Source: Actinobacillus porcinus (GTDB lineage: Bacteria > Pseudomonadota > Gammaproteobacteria > Enterobacterales > Pasteurellaceae). From it: a stretch of DNA of 64,000 bases. The stretch is taken from the NCBI RefSeq assembly GCF_901764995.1, contig NZ_CABFKI010000001.1, positions 248,001-312,000 on the forward strand, in the 5' to 3' direction. Shown here piece after piece: positions 1 through 9,865 of this stretch; the stretch's first letter is position 1, and each line of letters begins with the position of its first letter. A program made the position numbers and the translations under genes. The notes beneath the pieces were generated by a model. That model searched no databases. It was not told the origin of the DNA and saw nothing but the letters and a program-made list of their open reading frames with translations.

Positions 1-632
1 CTGTTTTCAATGGCTTAACCGATGAATTCCATCCAACACAAATGCTCGCTGATGTATTAACCATGATTGAAAATTGCGAAAAACCATTAACACAAATCAG
101 TTATGTCTATATTGGCGATGCACGCAACAATATGGGTAATTCCTTATTATTGATTGGAGCCAAACTCGGTATGGATGTACGTATTTGCGCGCCGAAAGCG
201 TTATTACCTGATGCGGAATTAGTGGCTATGTGTCAAAAATTTGCGGATGAAAGTGGCGCTCGGATTACCGTGACCGAAGACATTGATACCGCAGTCAAAG
301 GCGTTGATTTCGTTCATACAGATGTGTGGGTTTCTATGGGGGAACCGTTAGAAACATGGGGTGAACGTATTGATTTATTAATGCCTTATCAAGTCACACC
401 TGAATTAATGAAACGCACAGGTAATCCAAAAGTGAAATTCATGCACTGCTTGCCTGCGTTCCATAACAGTGAAACTAAAGTGGGCAAACAAATCGCTGAA
501 AAATATCCTGCTTTGAAAAACGGGATTGAAGTCACCGAAGATGTGTTCGAGTCACCAATGAATGTTGCCTTTGAACAAGCAGAAAATCGTATGCATACCA
601 TTAAAGCCGTGATGGTTGCAAGTTTAGCCTAG
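1..632 (+). CDS. arcB/argF: Ornithine carbamoyltransferase, C-terminal part (cut by window edge)
   Basis: Transfers a carbamoyl group between carbamoyl phosphate and ornithine to give citrulline; next to carbamate kinase it probably runs in the catabolic (ATP-yielding) direction in the cytoplasm. The frame is open from the window edge, so the 5' part is missing. The first visible residues contain the family motif HPTQ, and FMHCLPAFH, the ornithine/catalytic cysteine motif (HCLP), lies near codon 145 of the visible part. The ATG at 42 is internal, not the start. The stop is 8 nt before arcC, so the two are co-transcribed. Whether it is the anabolic (argF) or catabolic (arcB) paralogue cannot be proved from sequence; the operon context favours arcB. 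Confidence 0.93.
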   Translation, partial: VFNGLTDEFHPTQMLADVLTMIENCEKPLTQISYVYIGDARNNMGNSLLLIGAKLGMDVRICAPKALLPDAELVAMCQKFADESGARITVTEDIDTAVKGVDFVHTDVWVSMGEPLETWGERIDLLMPYQVTPELMKRTGNPKVKFMHCLPAFHNSETKVGKQIAEKYPALKNGIEVTEDVFESPMNVAFEQAENRMHTIKAVMVASLA

Positions 633-640
633 GGGGAAAT

Positions 641-1573
641 ATGAGAATCGTTATTGCATTAGGGGGAAATGCGTTACTTCGCCGTGGTGAACCACTATCG
701 GCAGAGAACCAACGTCAAAATGTCCGCATTGCCTGTGAGCAAATTGCCAAAATTTACCCGAGTAATGAATTAGTCATTACACATGGAAATGGCCCACAAG
801 TCGGGTTGCTTGCATTGCAAGGGGCTGCTTATAAAGAAGTTTCAACTTATCCTTTAGATGTATTAGGCGCAGAATCAGTGGGGATGATTGGCTATATGAT
901 CCAACAAGAATTGGGCAATCTTGTTCCATTTGAAGTGCCATTTGCAACTCTACTTTCTCAAGTCGAAGTCGATCCAAAAGATCCAGCATTCCAGAAACCA
1001 ACAAAACCAATTGGTCCTGTTTATAGTAAAGAAGAAGCAGAAAGATTGGCAAAAGAAAAAGATTGGACTATTGCACAAGATGGTGACAAATACCGCCGAG
1101 TTGTACCAAGTCCATTACCTAAACGAATTTTTGAAATTCGTCCAGTCAAATGGTTACTTGAAAAAGGTAGTATCGTTATTTGTGCAGGTGGTGGCGGTAT
1201 TCCGACTTATTATGACGAACAAGGTAATTTGCAGGGCGTAGAAGCGGTGATTGATAAAGATCTCTGTTCTGCACTTTTGGCAGAAAATCTTGACGCTGAT
1301 CTTTTTATTATTGCCACAGATGTTGCTGCAACCTATGTTGATTGGGGAAAACCAACGCAAAAAGCGATAGCCAAAGCTTCGCCAGAGGCTATTAGCCAAA
1401 TGGGATTTGCTGCAGGTTCAATGGGGCCAAAAGTACAAGCTGCCGTAAACTTCGTCAAACAATCCGGTAAAGACGCCGTTATTGGCTCGCTTTCAGATAT
1501 TGTTGAAATCGTAGAAGGAAAAGCCGGTACAAGAATTACAACGAAGGTATCCGATATTGAATATTATGAATAA
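641..1573 (+). CDS. arcC: Carbamate kinase
   Basis: Converts carbamoyl phosphate plus ADP to ATP, CO2 and ammonia, the energy-yielding last step of arginine/citrulline catabolism. The 310-residue length is normal for the family. It opens with the amino-acid-kinase signature [13 protein letters not shown], followed by THGNGPQVG near residue 48 and the CAGGGGIP glycine loop near residue 181. A GGGG-type ribosome site lies just upstream of ATG 641. It follows the carbamoyltransferase gene at 8 nt and precedes a YfcC-type carrier, forming a catabolic unit. No arginine deiminase (arcA) gene is visible; it may lie upstream of the window or be absent. Confidence 0.96.
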   Translation: MRIVIALGGNALLRRGEPLSAENQRQNVRIACEQIAKIYPSNELVITHGNGPQVGLLALQGAAYKEVSTYPLDVLGAESVGMIGYMIQQELGNLVPFEVPFATLLSQVEVDPKDPAFQKPTKPIGPVYSKEEAERLAKEKDWTIAQDGDKYRRVVPSPLPKRIFEIRPVKWLLEKGSIVICAGGGGIPTYYDEQGNLQGVEAVIDKDLCSALLAENLDADLFIIATDVAATYVDWGKPTQKAIAKASPEAISQMGFAAGSMGPKVQAAVNFVKQSGKDAVIGSLSDIVEIVEGKAGTRITTKVSDIEYYE

Positions 1574-1581
1574 TTAAATAG

Positions 1582-1608
1582 GGCGTATCTTGTTTTCAGA
1601 GATACGCC
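1582..1608 (+). other. Intercistronic hairpin between arcC and the transporter gene
   Basis: Arms GGCGTATCT and AGATACGCC (9 bp, perfect) enclose a 9-nt loop. No T-run follows, so it is not a clear terminator. It could stabilise the arcBC part of the message or partly attenuate read-through into the carrier gene. Confidence 0.55.
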
Positions 1609-1637
1609 TATTCGCCAAGATGGCAAAGGAGTTTCTT

Positions 1638-3155
1638 ATGAGCGAGAAAAAACTATTCCGATTTCCTACAGCATTTTCCATTTTATTTATTATTTTAATT
1701 ATTGCTGTAGCTCTCACTTGGATTATTCCGGCCGGCTCTTATTCCAAGTTAATTTACAACGCGGCAAATAATCATTTTGTCGTCAAAACCTATCAACAAC
1801 CCGATAAAATATTACCCGCAACCAAAGAATCCCTTGATAGCTTAAACATCAAAATCGATCTCAATAACTTTACCGAGGGAACTATTCGTAAACCTATTGC
1901 GGTTCCCGGGTCTTATCAACGAGTAGAACAAAATCCGAAAAATGTCCAAGATATTGCCATTAGCATGGTTGAAGGGACGATTGAAGCGGCAGATGTCATG
2001 GTATTTATCTTCGTACTGGGCGGGATGATTGGGGTTATCAATCGAACAGGATCATTTAACGCAGGATTGACCGCACTTGCTAAACGAACGAAAGGGAATG
2101 AATTTTTCATTGTATTTAGTGTGTGCGTACTGATGGCAATAGGCGGTACGACGTGCGGAATTGAAGAAGAAGCCGTGGCGTTTTATCCAATACTTGTGCC
2201 GGTATTTTTAGCCTTAGGGTATGATGCCATCGTTTGTGTTGGTGCCATTTTCCTTGCCTCTTCAATGGGAACTGCATTCTCAACGGTTAACCCATTCTCT
2301 GTGGTAATCGCCTCCAATGCCGCAGGTATCCAGTTCACCGAAGGCATTATGTTCCGTACTATCGGTTTAATTCTTGGTTCTGCCTGTGTTATCTGCTATA
2401 TGTATTGGTACTGCAACAAGATCAAAGCGGATGCTAGTTTTTCCTATACCTATGAAATTCGGGAAGAATTTTATAACCGTTATATGAAAAACTATGACCC
2501 AAATACAGAATTAGAATTTAATGTTCGCCGTAAAATTATTCTCGCTATATTCTGTATTGCATTCCCAATTATGATTTGGGGGGTAATGGCGGGGGGCTGG
2601 TGGTTCCCTGAAATGGCAGCGTCCTTCTTAACCCTAACCATTCTTATCATGTTCATTTCAAAACTCAAAGAACAAGAAATTATCGATGCCTTTACACATG
2701 GAGCATCTGAATTAGTTGGGGTTTCCTTAATTATTGGTTTAGCACGTGGTGTCAACCTTGTGCTTGATGAAGGTATGATTTCAGACACAATTTTAGCCTA
2801 CATGTCTGATATTGTTGCAGGAATGCCAATCACTGCGTTTATCTTAGCGCAATTAGGTATTTTCATTATATTAGGTTTATTTGTACCGTCATCTTCAGGT
2901 CTAGCTGTACTCTCCATGCCGATTATGGCGCCGCTTGCTGATGCTGTAGGTATTCCAAGACATATGGTTGTTTCTGCTTATAACTGGGGCCAATATGCCA
3001 TGTTATTCCTAGCACCGACAGGATTAGTCTTAGTAACCTTACAAATGCTACATATACCGTTTGATAAATGGGTTAAATTTGTTATGCCAATGATTGGTGC
3101 CTTGCTTCTTATCGGCGCGACATTACTGATTATCCAAGTACAAATTTACACCTAA
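1638..3155 (+). CDS. yfcC: YfcC/DcuC-family membrane transporter, probable basic amino acid carrier
   Basis: Integral membrane carrier of about 505 residues with some 11-12 hydrophobic segments, of the YfcC (C4-dicarboxylate anaerobic carrier-like, PF03606) family. Family members beside arc genes are usually inferred to exchange arginine or citrulline for ornithine, or to be amino acid carriers; the substrate here is inferred from the operon only. I place the start at ATG 1638 because AAGGAG lies at 1626-1631 with ideal spacing and the protein then begins MSEKKLFRFPTAF; a longer frame from a TTG at 1590 would run through the intercistronic hairpin. A large polar periplasmic loop (roughly residues 35-105) follows the first membrane segment. 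Confidence 0.85.
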   Translation: MSEKKLFRFPTAFSILFIILIIAVALTWIIPAGSYSKLIYNAANNHFVVKTYQQPDKILPATKESLDSLNIKIDLNNFTEGTIRKPIAVPGSYQRVEQNPKNVQDIAISMVEGTIEAADVMVFIFVLGGMIGVINRTGSFNAGLTALAKRTKGNEFFIVFSVCVLMAIGGTTCGIEEEAVAFYPILVPVFLALGYDAIVCVGAIFLASSMGTAFSTVNPFSVVIASNAAGIQFTEGIMFRTIGLILGSACVICYMYWYCNKIKADASFSYTYEIREEFYNRYMKNYDPNTELEFNVRRKIILAIFCIAFPIMIWGVMAGGWWFPEMAASFLTLTILIMFISKLKEQEIIDAFTHGASELVGVSLIIGLARGVNLVLDEGMISDTILAYMSDIVAGMPITAFILAQLGIFIILGLFVPSSSGLAVLSMPIMAPLADAVGIPRHMVVSAYNWGQYAMLFLAPTGLVLVTLQMLHIPFDKWVKFVMPMIGALLLIGATLLIIQVQIYT

Positions 3156-3173
3156 AAATAGCCAATACAACCT

Positions 3174-3199
3174 GTAGGGATGCTAACAAGTATCCCTAC
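3174..3199 (+). other. Hairpin downstream of the arc/yfcC unit
   Basis: Inverted repeat GTAGGGAT / ATCCCTAC with a 10-nt loop, 19 nt after the yfcC stop. It lacks a downstream T-run, so termination would need help. It resembles the CCCTAC-ending hairpins seen near 62.6-62.9 kb. Confidence 0.4.
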
Positions 3200-3325
3200 C
3201 CAATGACCAAAAAAGACAATAAAAGTCTGCATAAGATCACATTTTTGAACATATAGACTTTACAAGTGCCTGACTTTACTTATTATAATTGATTAAAAAT
3301 TGCTCACGGATAAGAGAATCTTATT

Positions 3326-3793
3326 ATGGTTAATAAAATTTTAGACAACATTGATACCAGAATTCTAAGAGCATTACAACGAAATGGGAAATTACAAAAT
3401 AATGAATTAGCTAATGAGGTTGGTTTGTCTAATTCTGCTTGTTTAAGGCGAGTAAAATTATTAGAAGACTCTGGAATCATTCAAAAATACACCGCACTTC
3501 TGAACCCGAAGAAGCTCAATTGTAATTTTACCGTTTATATTTTAGGTTCATTTATGGACGAAAATATCACAATGAGAGAACATTTTATTTTTGAAATGAA
3601 GCTCATTCCCCAAGTCACAGAATGCCATTTAATGGCTGGAGATTATGACTTTATATTAAAATTACAAGTGGCCGATTTAGATGAATTTTATGCTTGTAAA
3701 AATAAATATTTAACCAAAGAATTGGGAATTAAAAATTTAAAATCAGAAATCATATTAAAAACAGTAAAAAATACAACTGAGCTCCCTTTGTAA
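3326..3793 (+). CDS. Lrp/AsnC-family transcriptional regulator
   Basis: A 155-residue DNA-binding regulator. The N-terminal winged helix-turn-helix (about residues 8-60: LDNIDTRILRALQRNGKL, then ELANEVGLSNSACLRRVKLLEDSGII) is characteristic of Lrp/AsnC proteins, and the rest (about 65-150) is an RAM-type ligand-binding domain with the typical ...ECHLMAGDYDFILK stretch. The TATAAT at 3284-3289 could be its -10 box. It stands alone after the arc/yfcC genes, so control of that unit by an amino acid is a reasonable guess. Its sequence is not obviously global Lrp, so I leave the symbol empty. Confidence 0.9.
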   Translation: MVNKILDNIDTRILRALQRNGKLQNNELANEVGLSNSACLRRVKLLEDSGIIQKYTALLNPKKLNCNFTVYILGSFMDENITMREHFIFEMKLIPQVTECHLMAGDYDFILKLQVADLDEFYACKNKYLTKELGIKNLKSEIILKTVKNTTELPL

Positions 3794-3847
3794 GAAGTTT
3801 AGAATATAAACCTTGCCTTATTCTGAAGAACGTTTTGAATAACAAAG

Positions 3848-3878
3848 CCCACAATATTGAGTATTGTGGGTTTTGTTT
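3848..3878. terminator. Bidirectional terminator between the Lrp-like gene and bamC
   Basis: Arms CCCACAATA / TATTGTGGG (9 bp) with a 5-nt loop, followed on the + strand by TTTTGTTT. The two flanking genes are convergent, so it can serve both. Confidence 0.8.
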
Positions 3879-3888
3879 CTAGTGAGGT

Positions 3889-4893
3889 CTATTTTGTCAT
3901 TAAATTAAGCAAGGCTTGATAAACCGCCTGAGCTTGTTCGCCTGAAAGGGCTTCTTTGTCTTCGTTTGAAATAACCACTGCACTTTGGTTGCCGTATGCG
4001 CTTAATTGCATGCTGTATTCCCCATTTTCCAATTCAGGTTGGTTTGTACCGAAGCGTGCCCATTCTGTAGCGTCAATGGCTTTATATTTTAATAGGCGAT
4101 AACCTCGACCTACGGTTTCTTCTTTAATTTCAAAGCCGAGTTGCGGTAATGCGTCAGCTAATTTTGCCCAAGATTGGTTGAAATTAGAGGATAATCCTAA
4201 GGCGAGATGACCGTTGGCGTCATTGACTATTGCCCCTTGGATTGGGCCTGTGGTTTCAGGTAATGCCGTTTCTTGTTGTTGTGTGCGGTAAGCGGTATTG
4301 AGCTCACCAACTAAACGGTTAAGTAAATCTGAAGCATAAAGCTCTTTTGCTTTGGTGCTTGGGATGGTCACAATATCATCACGTTTCATGTCTGTGACGG
4401 CGACAACTAATGCGTTGGCGTCTCTGGCATGAACTTCTTCGATAATGTAGCGAATTTGAGTATTTGCGCCGTCATCGTTACGTTCCGTGTTTGTCCATTC
4501 TGTTTGAATTTGGTTGCCATTGGCGGTAAAGGCAATATTTTTTTCCGTTAACAAACGTTGAACTTGCTGAATGTTGTAAACATCTTGGCGAGTGCTTGGA
4601 TACACTATAGATGCACGCTCACCATCAAATTGGGCAATGGAATTGGTGATGATTGCCATCGGGGCTGATGGTGGGCGAATGTCTAAGGCTTCGCCTTTTT
4701 TGATGTCTTTGGTGGGTAATTGGTAAGTGTTATCCGCGCCAATAATGGTTAAACCCGCCGTGTCTAACGTGGTGAATTCGGTGGTGTCCGCGGCGTGTTT
4801 GGCGTAGCTGTCATTGGCTAAACGGCGGCTTTCTGGACTTGAACAAGCAGTTAATGTTGCTAATACGGTAATGGCAATGGCCAATTTTTTCAT
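3889..4893 (-). CDS. bamC: Outer membrane protein assembly lipoprotein BamC
   Basis: Lipoprotein of the BAM complex, which folds and inserts beta-barrel proteins into the outer membrane; formerly NlpB. The 334 residues start MKKLAIAITVLATLTAC, a lipoprotein signal with the lipobox LTAC and acylated cysteine at residue 17. The body matches the BamC pattern of an unstructured N-terminal lasso followed by two helix-grip domains. Position downstream of dapA is the classical dapA-nlpB order. A strong hairpin between the two genes suggests bamC also has its own promoter. Confidence 0.9.
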   Translation of the reverse strand: MKKLAIAITVLATLTACSSPESRRLANDSYAKHAADTTEFTTLDTAGLTIIGADNTYQLPTKDIKKGEALDIRPPSAPMAIITNSIAQFDGERASIVYPSTRQDVYNIQQVQRLLTEKNIAFTANGNQIQTEWTNTERNDDGANTQIRYIIEEVHARDANALVVAVTDMKRDDIVTIPSTKAKELYASDLLNRLVGELNTAYRTQQQETALPETTGPIQGAIVNDANGHLALGLSSNFNQSWAKLADALPQLGFEIKEETVGRGYRLLKYKAIDATEWARFGTNQPELENGEYSMQLSAYGNQSAVVISNEDKEALSGEQAQAVYQALLNLMTK

Positions 4894-4973
4894 AATTTAT
4901 CCCTTTGAACTAAATTTTTGTATATTGTCAGACAATAAATTGATAGCAAAGTTTACGTGATAAATACAACAAA

Positions 4974-4993
4974 GTCCACGCATGGACGTGGAC
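4974..4993 (-). terminator. Hairpin terminator/attenuator between dapA and bamC
   Basis: Arms GTCCACG / CGTGGAC with a 6-nt loop; on the minus strand the stem is followed by a T-rich stretch (TTTGTTG). It sits 20 nt after the dapA stop and could reduce read-through into bamC. Confidence 0.6.
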
Positions 4994-5013
4994 TTCTCAT
5001 AGATTAAATAAAC

Positions 5014-5910
5014 TTAAATTAAACCGGCTACTTTTAATGCTGCTTCGACTTTAGGTTGTGCGCTTTCGCTTAATGTGGTTAATGGTAAACGCAATACCGG
5101 TGCTTTAATTAAGCCTAAGCGATAAGCCGCCCATTTCACCGGAATTGGGTTGGCTTCAACGAATAAATCGTGGTGTAAGGCATTTAAGCGTTCATTAATT
5201 TTGTCCGCTTCCGCAAAGTTGCCTTCTAGTGCAAATTTACACATTTTTGCCATATCTGCGGCAGCAAGGTTGTTTGTCACGGAAATCACGCCTTGACCGC
5301 CTAATTTCATGCTTTCTAAACCTGTTGCATCGTCACCGCTTAAGAAAATAAAGTCTTCACCGGCTAATTCTTTAATGGCTTTAACGCGACTTACATCGCC
5401 TGTTGCTTCTTTGATACCCACAATATTTTTGATTTTCGCCAAACGACCTACGGTTTCAGGTTTCATATCTGAGCCTGTACGACCCGGTACGTTATAAAGG
5501 ATTTGAGGTAAATCCGTACATTCTGCAATTGCTTTGAAATGTTGGTACATCCCTTCTTGGGTCGGTTTGTTGTAATAAGGCACAACGCTTAAACAGCCTG
5601 CTACGCCGCTGCCTTGCAATTGTTTTGTCATGGTAATCGCTTCGCTGGTGGCGTTGGCACCTGTTCCGGCGATAACAGGAATTCTGCCGGCGGCAAATTC
5701 TACGGTTTTTAAAATCACCTTCACATTTTCATCAATACTTAAGGTCGCAGATTCTCCGGTGGTTCCTACGGCAACAATAGCATTGGTGCCTGCGGCAATG
5801 TGAAATTCCACTAATTTGCGTAATTCTTCGTAATCAACTTCACCGTGGATATCCATCGGTGTAATCATTGCGGTAATACTTCCGTAGAATAAAGGTTGTG
5901 TTGCTGACAT
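5014..5910 (-). CDS. dapA: 4-hydroxy-tetrahydrodipicolinate synthase
   Basis: Condenses pyruvate with aspartate semialdehyde, the first committed step of the lysine/diaminopimelate pathway. The 298-residue length is normal. Visible family features are GTTGESATL near residue 49 (substrate hydroxyls), YNVPGRTG near residue 138 (catalytic tyrosine) and GIKEATGD near residue 165, whose lysine forms the Schiff base with pyruvate. It heads the dapA-bamC unit and is divergent from bcp with a 118-bp shared promoter region. Confidence 0.97.
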   Translation of the reverse strand: MSATQPLFYGSITAMITPMDIHGEVDYEELRKLVEFHIAAGTNAIVAVGTTGESATLSIDENVKVILKTVEFAAGRIPVIAGTGANATSEAITMTKQLQGSGVAGCLSVVPYYNKPTQEGMYQHFKAIAECTDLPQILYNVPGRTGSDMKPETVGRLAKIKNIVGIKEATGDVSRVKAIKELAGEDFIFLSGDDATGLESMKLGGQGVISVTNNLAAADMAKMCKFALEGNFAEADKINERLNALHHDLFVEANPIPVKWAAYRLGLIKAPVLRLPLTTLSESAQPKVEAALKVAGLI

Positions 5911-6028
5911 AAAAAACTCCTAGTGTCTTTTTATTATATGAATTAGCGTTAAGGATTGCTAAAATATGAACGCTTTGCAAGTCTTTTTTTCGCTTTTTGC
6001 GATTTAAGTCAAAAAATAGGAAATTTTT

Positions 6029-6499
6029 ATGATCAATCCATTAAAACAAGGTGAAAAAGCACCGCACTTTTCATTATTAAACCAACACAACGAAACAGTT
6101 TCGTTAGCGGATTTTAGCGGGAAAAAAGTGTTAGTTTACTTTTATCCTAAAGCGTTGACCCCAGGTTGTACCACGCAGGCATGCGGTTTGCGTGACATTA
6201 AAGCAGAATTGGATGCATTAAATACGGTTGTACTTGGTATTAGCCCTGACGCACCGAAAAAGTTAGCCAATTTTGAAGAGAAAAAAGCGCTGAATTTCAC
6301 GTTGCTTTCCGATGAAGATCATCAGGTGGCTGAACAATTTGGTGTATGGGGTGAAAAGAAATTTATGGGACGCGTGTACGATGGCGTTCATCGCATTAGC
6401 TTTTTAGTGGATGAAAACGGTGTCATTGAACGAGTTTTTGATAAGTTCAAAACGGGCGAACACGCGGATGTGGTGTTGGATTATTTGAAGAATAAGTAG
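6029..6499 (+). CDS. bcp: Thioredoxin-dependent thiol peroxidase (Bcp/PrxQ)
   Basis: A 156-residue peroxiredoxin that reduces hydroperoxides using thioredoxin. The peroxidatic cysteine lies in TPGCTTQACGLRD (about residues 42-54), where the C-x4-C spacing gives the PrxQ-type resolving cysteine. AGGAA precedes ATG 6029. An uptake signal sequence lies inside the reading frame at 6061-6069. Divergent from dapA. Confidence 0.96.
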   Translation: MINPLKQGEKAPHFSLLNQHNETVSLADFSGKKVLVYFYPKALTPGCTTQACGLRDIKAELDALNTVVLGISPDAPKKLANFEEKKALNFTLLSDEDHQVAEQFGVWGEKKFMGRVYDGVHRISFLVDENGVIERVFDKFKTGEHADVVLDYLKNK

Positions 6500-6505
6500 T
6501 GAATC

Positions 6506-6541
6506 AGGAAGTTGGCGATAAGCTCACCAACTTCCTTTTTT
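6506..6541 (+). terminator. bcp terminator
   Basis: Stem AGGAAGTTGG / CCAACTTCCT followed by a run of T, starting 7 nt after the bcp stop; a typical intrinsic terminator. Confidence 0.85.
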
Positions 6542-6564
6542 ATTTGATGTTATGTCACACTTAT

Positions 6565-6660
6565 ACAAAGCTGAAATGGCGGTTGGTGAGCTTGTCGAAC
6601 CATAAGACATTTCAGCGACTGCACAAGACTTACGTTTCGACAGGCTCAACGACCGTCTTA
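6565..6660 (+). repeat. Dispersed ~98-bp inverted-repeat element, copy A
   Basis: The reverse complement of 24103-24202 aligns along its whole length with only scattered mismatches and one small indel. The element has imperfect terminal arms of about 21-22 bp: the left arm at 6579-6599 ends in GAGCTTGTCGAA, and the right arm at 6636-6657 begins TTCGACAGGCTCAACG. It fills the space between the convergent genes bcp and maeB. The structure resembles a paired REP or small MITE-like element; no transposase is present. Confidence 0.8.
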
Positions 6661-6688
6661 TGCGACTGCGACATCATATCTTTTAGCC

Positions 6689-8953
6689 TTAACCTTGCGC
6701 TTTCACGGCGGCTAACGCCACCATATTGATAATACGGCGGACAGAAGACGCAGAAGTGATAATGTGTGCAGGTTTGTTCATTCCCATTAAGATTGGCCCA
6801 ATGGTAATCGGCTCAGCCGTACCTTGAAGAATGTTTAAGCTAATGCGTGCAGTTTCCATATTTGGCATAACCAATAAGTTGGCAACACCTTTTAATGGGC
6901 TGTCAGGCATTAATTCTTCGCGTACTTTTGGCAATAACGCCGTATTAGCGTGCATTTCACCATCAATAGAAAGCGTTGGATCCTGTGCGCGAACGAGATC
7001 TAAAACTTGGCGCATTTTGACCGCACTTGGGGTGTTTAATGTGCCGTAGTTTGAGTGTGAAATTAACGCCACTTGTGGTTCAATCCCGAAACGGCGCACT
7101 TCTTCTGCCGCCATGAGCGTAATTTCCGCTAATTCTTCAGCGGTTGGATCTTGGTTAACGAACGTATCCGTAATAAAGAGATTGCCGCTTTGCATCACTA
7201 AACCATTCACCGCAGCAGGGACTTTGACATTATCTTGAACGCCAATAATTTCTTTGACGACCGCAAGATTTGCCGCATAAGTGCCTACAAGACCACCCAC
7301 CATGGCGTCAGCATAGCCCAATTCCAACAACGCTGAACCGATAGCGATAGAGTTAGTTAACATACGGCGTTTTGCCATGGCTTCCGTCACGCCGTGGCGT
7401 TTTTGTTTGGCGTGATAAAGCGACCAACATTCATCATAGATTTTTTCATTGTCGGTATTGAGAATTTCAAAATCTTTACCGTTTTTGAGTTTTAAGCCTA
7501 ATTTTTTGATTTGCTCTTCAATGACTGCAACACGTCCCACTAACACAGGGAAGGCAATGCCTTGGGTGACGATTTCTTGCACGGCATACAATACACGAGA
7601 TTCTTCGCCGTCTGTGAGTAATACGCGTTTTTTGTTTGCTTTAGCTTGATCGAAAACCGGTTTCATAAACAAGCTGGTTTTGTACACGAATTGCGTTAAT
7701 TTTTCGATATAGGCATTCCAATCAGTAATTGGACGTGTAGCCACACCGCTATCCATTGCCGCTTTGGCAACTGCTGGTGCAATGCGGACGATTAAACGTG
7801 GGTCAAATGGTTTTGGGATAATGTATTCAGGACCAAATGACACTTCGCTGCCACCATAAGCGGAAGTCACCACTTCATTTTGTTCTTCAAGCGCCAAGTC
7901 CGCAATAGCGCGCACTGCCGCCATTTTCATTTCTTCGTTAATGCTGGTTGCGCCAACGTCTAAGGCACCGCGGAAAATGAATGGGAAGCAAAGTACGTTA
8001 TTTACTTGGTTCGGGAAGTCAGAACGGCCTGTACAAACAATGGCGTCAGGGCGTACGGCTTTCGCTTCAGGTGGCGTAATTTCCGGATTTGGGTTTGCCA
8101 ATGCCAAAATTAATGGGTTTGGCCCCATGGTTTTCACCATTTCTTGGGTTAATGCACCTGCTGCAGAACAACCTAAGAAAATATCCGCATTTGGAATGGC
8201 ATCAGCTAAAGAACGTGCGCCCGTGTCTTTTTGTGCATACAATTTTTTTGTCGCATCCATTTTGTCATCACGACCTTCATAAATGACACCTTTAGAGTCA
8301 CAAACCGTGATATTTTCACGTTTCATTCCCAATGACACTAACAAATTTAAGCAAGCAATAGAGGCTGCACCTGCGCCTGAAGCCACTAATTTCACGTCTT
8401 CGATTTTTTTGCCAATAATGCGTAAACCGTTTAACACGGCTGCTGAGCTGATAATGGCTGTACCGTGTTGATCATCGTGGAACACAGGAATGTTCATACG
8501 TTCACGTAATTTTTGTTCGATGTAGAAACATTCCGGTGCTTTAATATCTTCTAAGTTAATACCGCCAAAAGTGGGTTCTAAGGCAGCCACAATTTCAACA
8601 AATTTTTCAGGATCTTTTTCATCGATTTCGATATCGAAAACATCCACGCCAGCGAATTTTTTAAATAAAACCCCTTTTCCTTCCATCACAGGCTTACCAG
8701 CTAAGGCACCGATATTGCCTAACCCTAATACTGCAGAACCATTTGAAATGACGGCTACTAAGTTGCCGCGTGCTGTATAACGATAGGCTTTGGCAGGATC
8801 TGCTTGAATTTCTAAACAAGGCTCGGCAACGCCCGGTGAGTAAGCCAGCGCAAGGTCGCGCTGTGTTGCGAGTGATTTGGTTGGGGTGACTTCAATTTTT
8901 CCCGGTTTTGGAAATTCGTGAAAATCTAAAGCGGCTTGACGTAAATCTGACAT
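6689..8953 (-). CDS. maeB: NADP-dependent malic enzyme with C-terminal phosphotransacetylase-like domain
   Basis: Oxidatively decarboxylates malate to pyruvate, giving NADPH. The 754-residue length fits the MaeB hybrid type: an N-terminal malic domain (about 1-150, including [10 protein letters not shown] and the [12 protein letters not shown] substrate region), an NAD(P)-binding domain (about 160-400, [16 protein letters not shown]) and a phosphotransacetylase-like domain (about 430-754), regulatory in related enzymes (acetyl-CoA sensing). It is a single-gene unit with an upstream region containing an uptake signal at 9100-9108. It is convergent with bcp across repeat copy A. Confidence 0.97.
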   Translation of the reverse strand: MSDLRQAALDFHEFPKPGKIEVTPTKSLATQRDLALAYSPGVAEPCLEIQADPAKAYRYTARGNLVAVISNGSAVLGLGNIGALAGKPVMEGKGVLFKKFAGVDVFDIEIDEKDPEKFVEIVAALEPTFGGINLEDIKAPECFYIEQKLRERMNIPVFHDDQHGTAIISSAAVLNGLRIIGKKIEDVKLVASGAGAASIACLNLLVSLGMKRENITVCDSKGVIYEGRDDKMDATKKLYAQKDTGARSLADAIPNADIFLGCSAAGALTQEMVKTMGPNPLILALANPNPEITPPEAKAVRPDAIVCTGRSDFPNQVNNVLCFPFIFRGALDVGATSINEEMKMAAVRAIADLALEEQNEVVTSAYGGSEVSFGPEYIIPKPFDPRLIVRIAPAVAKAAMDSGVATRPITDWNAYIEKLTQFVYKTSLFMKPVFDQAKANKKRVLLTDGEESRVLYAVQEIVTQGIAFPVLVGRVAVIEEQIKKLGLKLKNGKDFEILNTDNEKIYDECWSLYHAKQKRHGVTEAMAKRRMLTNSIAIGSALLELGYADAMVGGLVGTYAANLAVVKEIIGVQDNVKVPAAVNGLVMQSGNLFITDTFVNQDPTAEELAEITLMAAEEVRRFGIEPQVALISHSNYGTLNTPSAVKMRQVLDLVRAQDPTLSIDGEMHANTALLPKVREELMPDSPLKGVANLLVMPNMETARISLNILQGTAEPITIGPILMGMNKPAHIITSASSVRRIINMVALAAVKAQG

Positions 8954-9169
8954 AATGTTGCATCTCCTGTTGCAGTTGTTGTGAATGTGCTTTTCATGTT
9001 GAATTCGTCCATTATACGCTTAAAAATCTTGAAATCTCTGATCTAGTTCAAATTTTCACAAAAAATTTACAAATGTGACACAAAATAAATTTTTTCCTGA
9101 CCGCACTTATGTTTCCCTTGAAATAGGGTAAAATGAACGCTCATTCATTAGACAGTAAGCAAGAGTAAC

Positions 9170-9865
9170 ATGCGTTTAGATAAATTTTTAGCGGAACAAA
9201 CAGGATTGACGCGTTCGCAAGCGGCGAAAGTATTGCGTCAAGGTGCGGTGGAAATTAATGGCGAAATTGAAAAATCAGGGGCGGTAAAGGTTTCGCCTGC
9301 GGATGAGATTATTTTTGATGGCGAACGCCTTGAGTGGGTGGTGGGCAATCAATATTTTATGCTGAATAAACCACAAAATTGTGTTTGCTCGCACGATGAC
9401 GGCGATTATCCTACGGTTTATCACTTCTTTGATTACCCCTTAGCCGGCCGACTCCATACCGCTGGGCGTTTAGATGCGGATACCACAGGTTTAGTGTTAT
9501 TAACGGATGATGGCCAATGGTCACACTGTATCACTTCACCCAAACATCATTGCGAAAAGACCTATTTAGTGACGCTGGCAGATCCTGTGGAAAGCCATTA
9601 TCAAACAGCTTGCGAACAAGGGATTTTATTGCGTGGTGAAAAAGCGCCGACCAAACCGGCTAAATTAGAGATTTTAGATGATTACAACGTGAATTTAACC
9701 ATTAGCGAAGGGCGTTATCATCAAGTGAAGCGGATGTTTGCGGCGTTGGGAAATAAAGTGGTGGCGTTACACCGTTGGCGCGTGGGCAATGTGGTATTGG
9801 ATGAACAATTGGAAGAAGGCGAATTTCGCCCATTAACGGAAGAAGAAATAGCGAGTTTTCTATGA
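9170..9865 (+). CDS. rsuA: 16S rRNA pseudouridine(516) synthase
   Basis: Isomerises uridine 516 in 16S rRNA. The 231 residues have an N-terminal S4 RNA-binding domain (MRLDKFLAEQTGLTRSQAAK, about 1-60) and a catalytic domain with GRLDADTTGLVLLTDDG near residue 98; the aspartate of GRLD is the catalytic residue of the RsuA/RluB family. The end overlaps the bcr start by 4 nt (ATGA), so translation is coupled. Confidence 0.95.
   Translation: MRLDKFLAEQTGLTRSQAAKVLRQGAVEINGEIEKSGAVKVSPADEIIFDGERLEWVVGNQYFMLNKPQNCVCSHDDGDYPTVYHFFDYPLAGRLHTAGRLDADTTGLVLLTDDGQWSHCITSPKHHCEKTYLVTLADPVESHYQTACEQGILLRGEKAPTKPAKLEILDDYNVNLTISEGRYHQVKRMFAALGNKVVALHRWRVGNVVLDEQLEEGEFRPLTEEEIASFL

Noticed and set aside
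6499-6729. Possible 76-residue coding frame after bcp
   Set aside because: It covers the bcp terminator and repeat copy A and runs into the end of maeB; composition is not protein-like and no family is recognisable.
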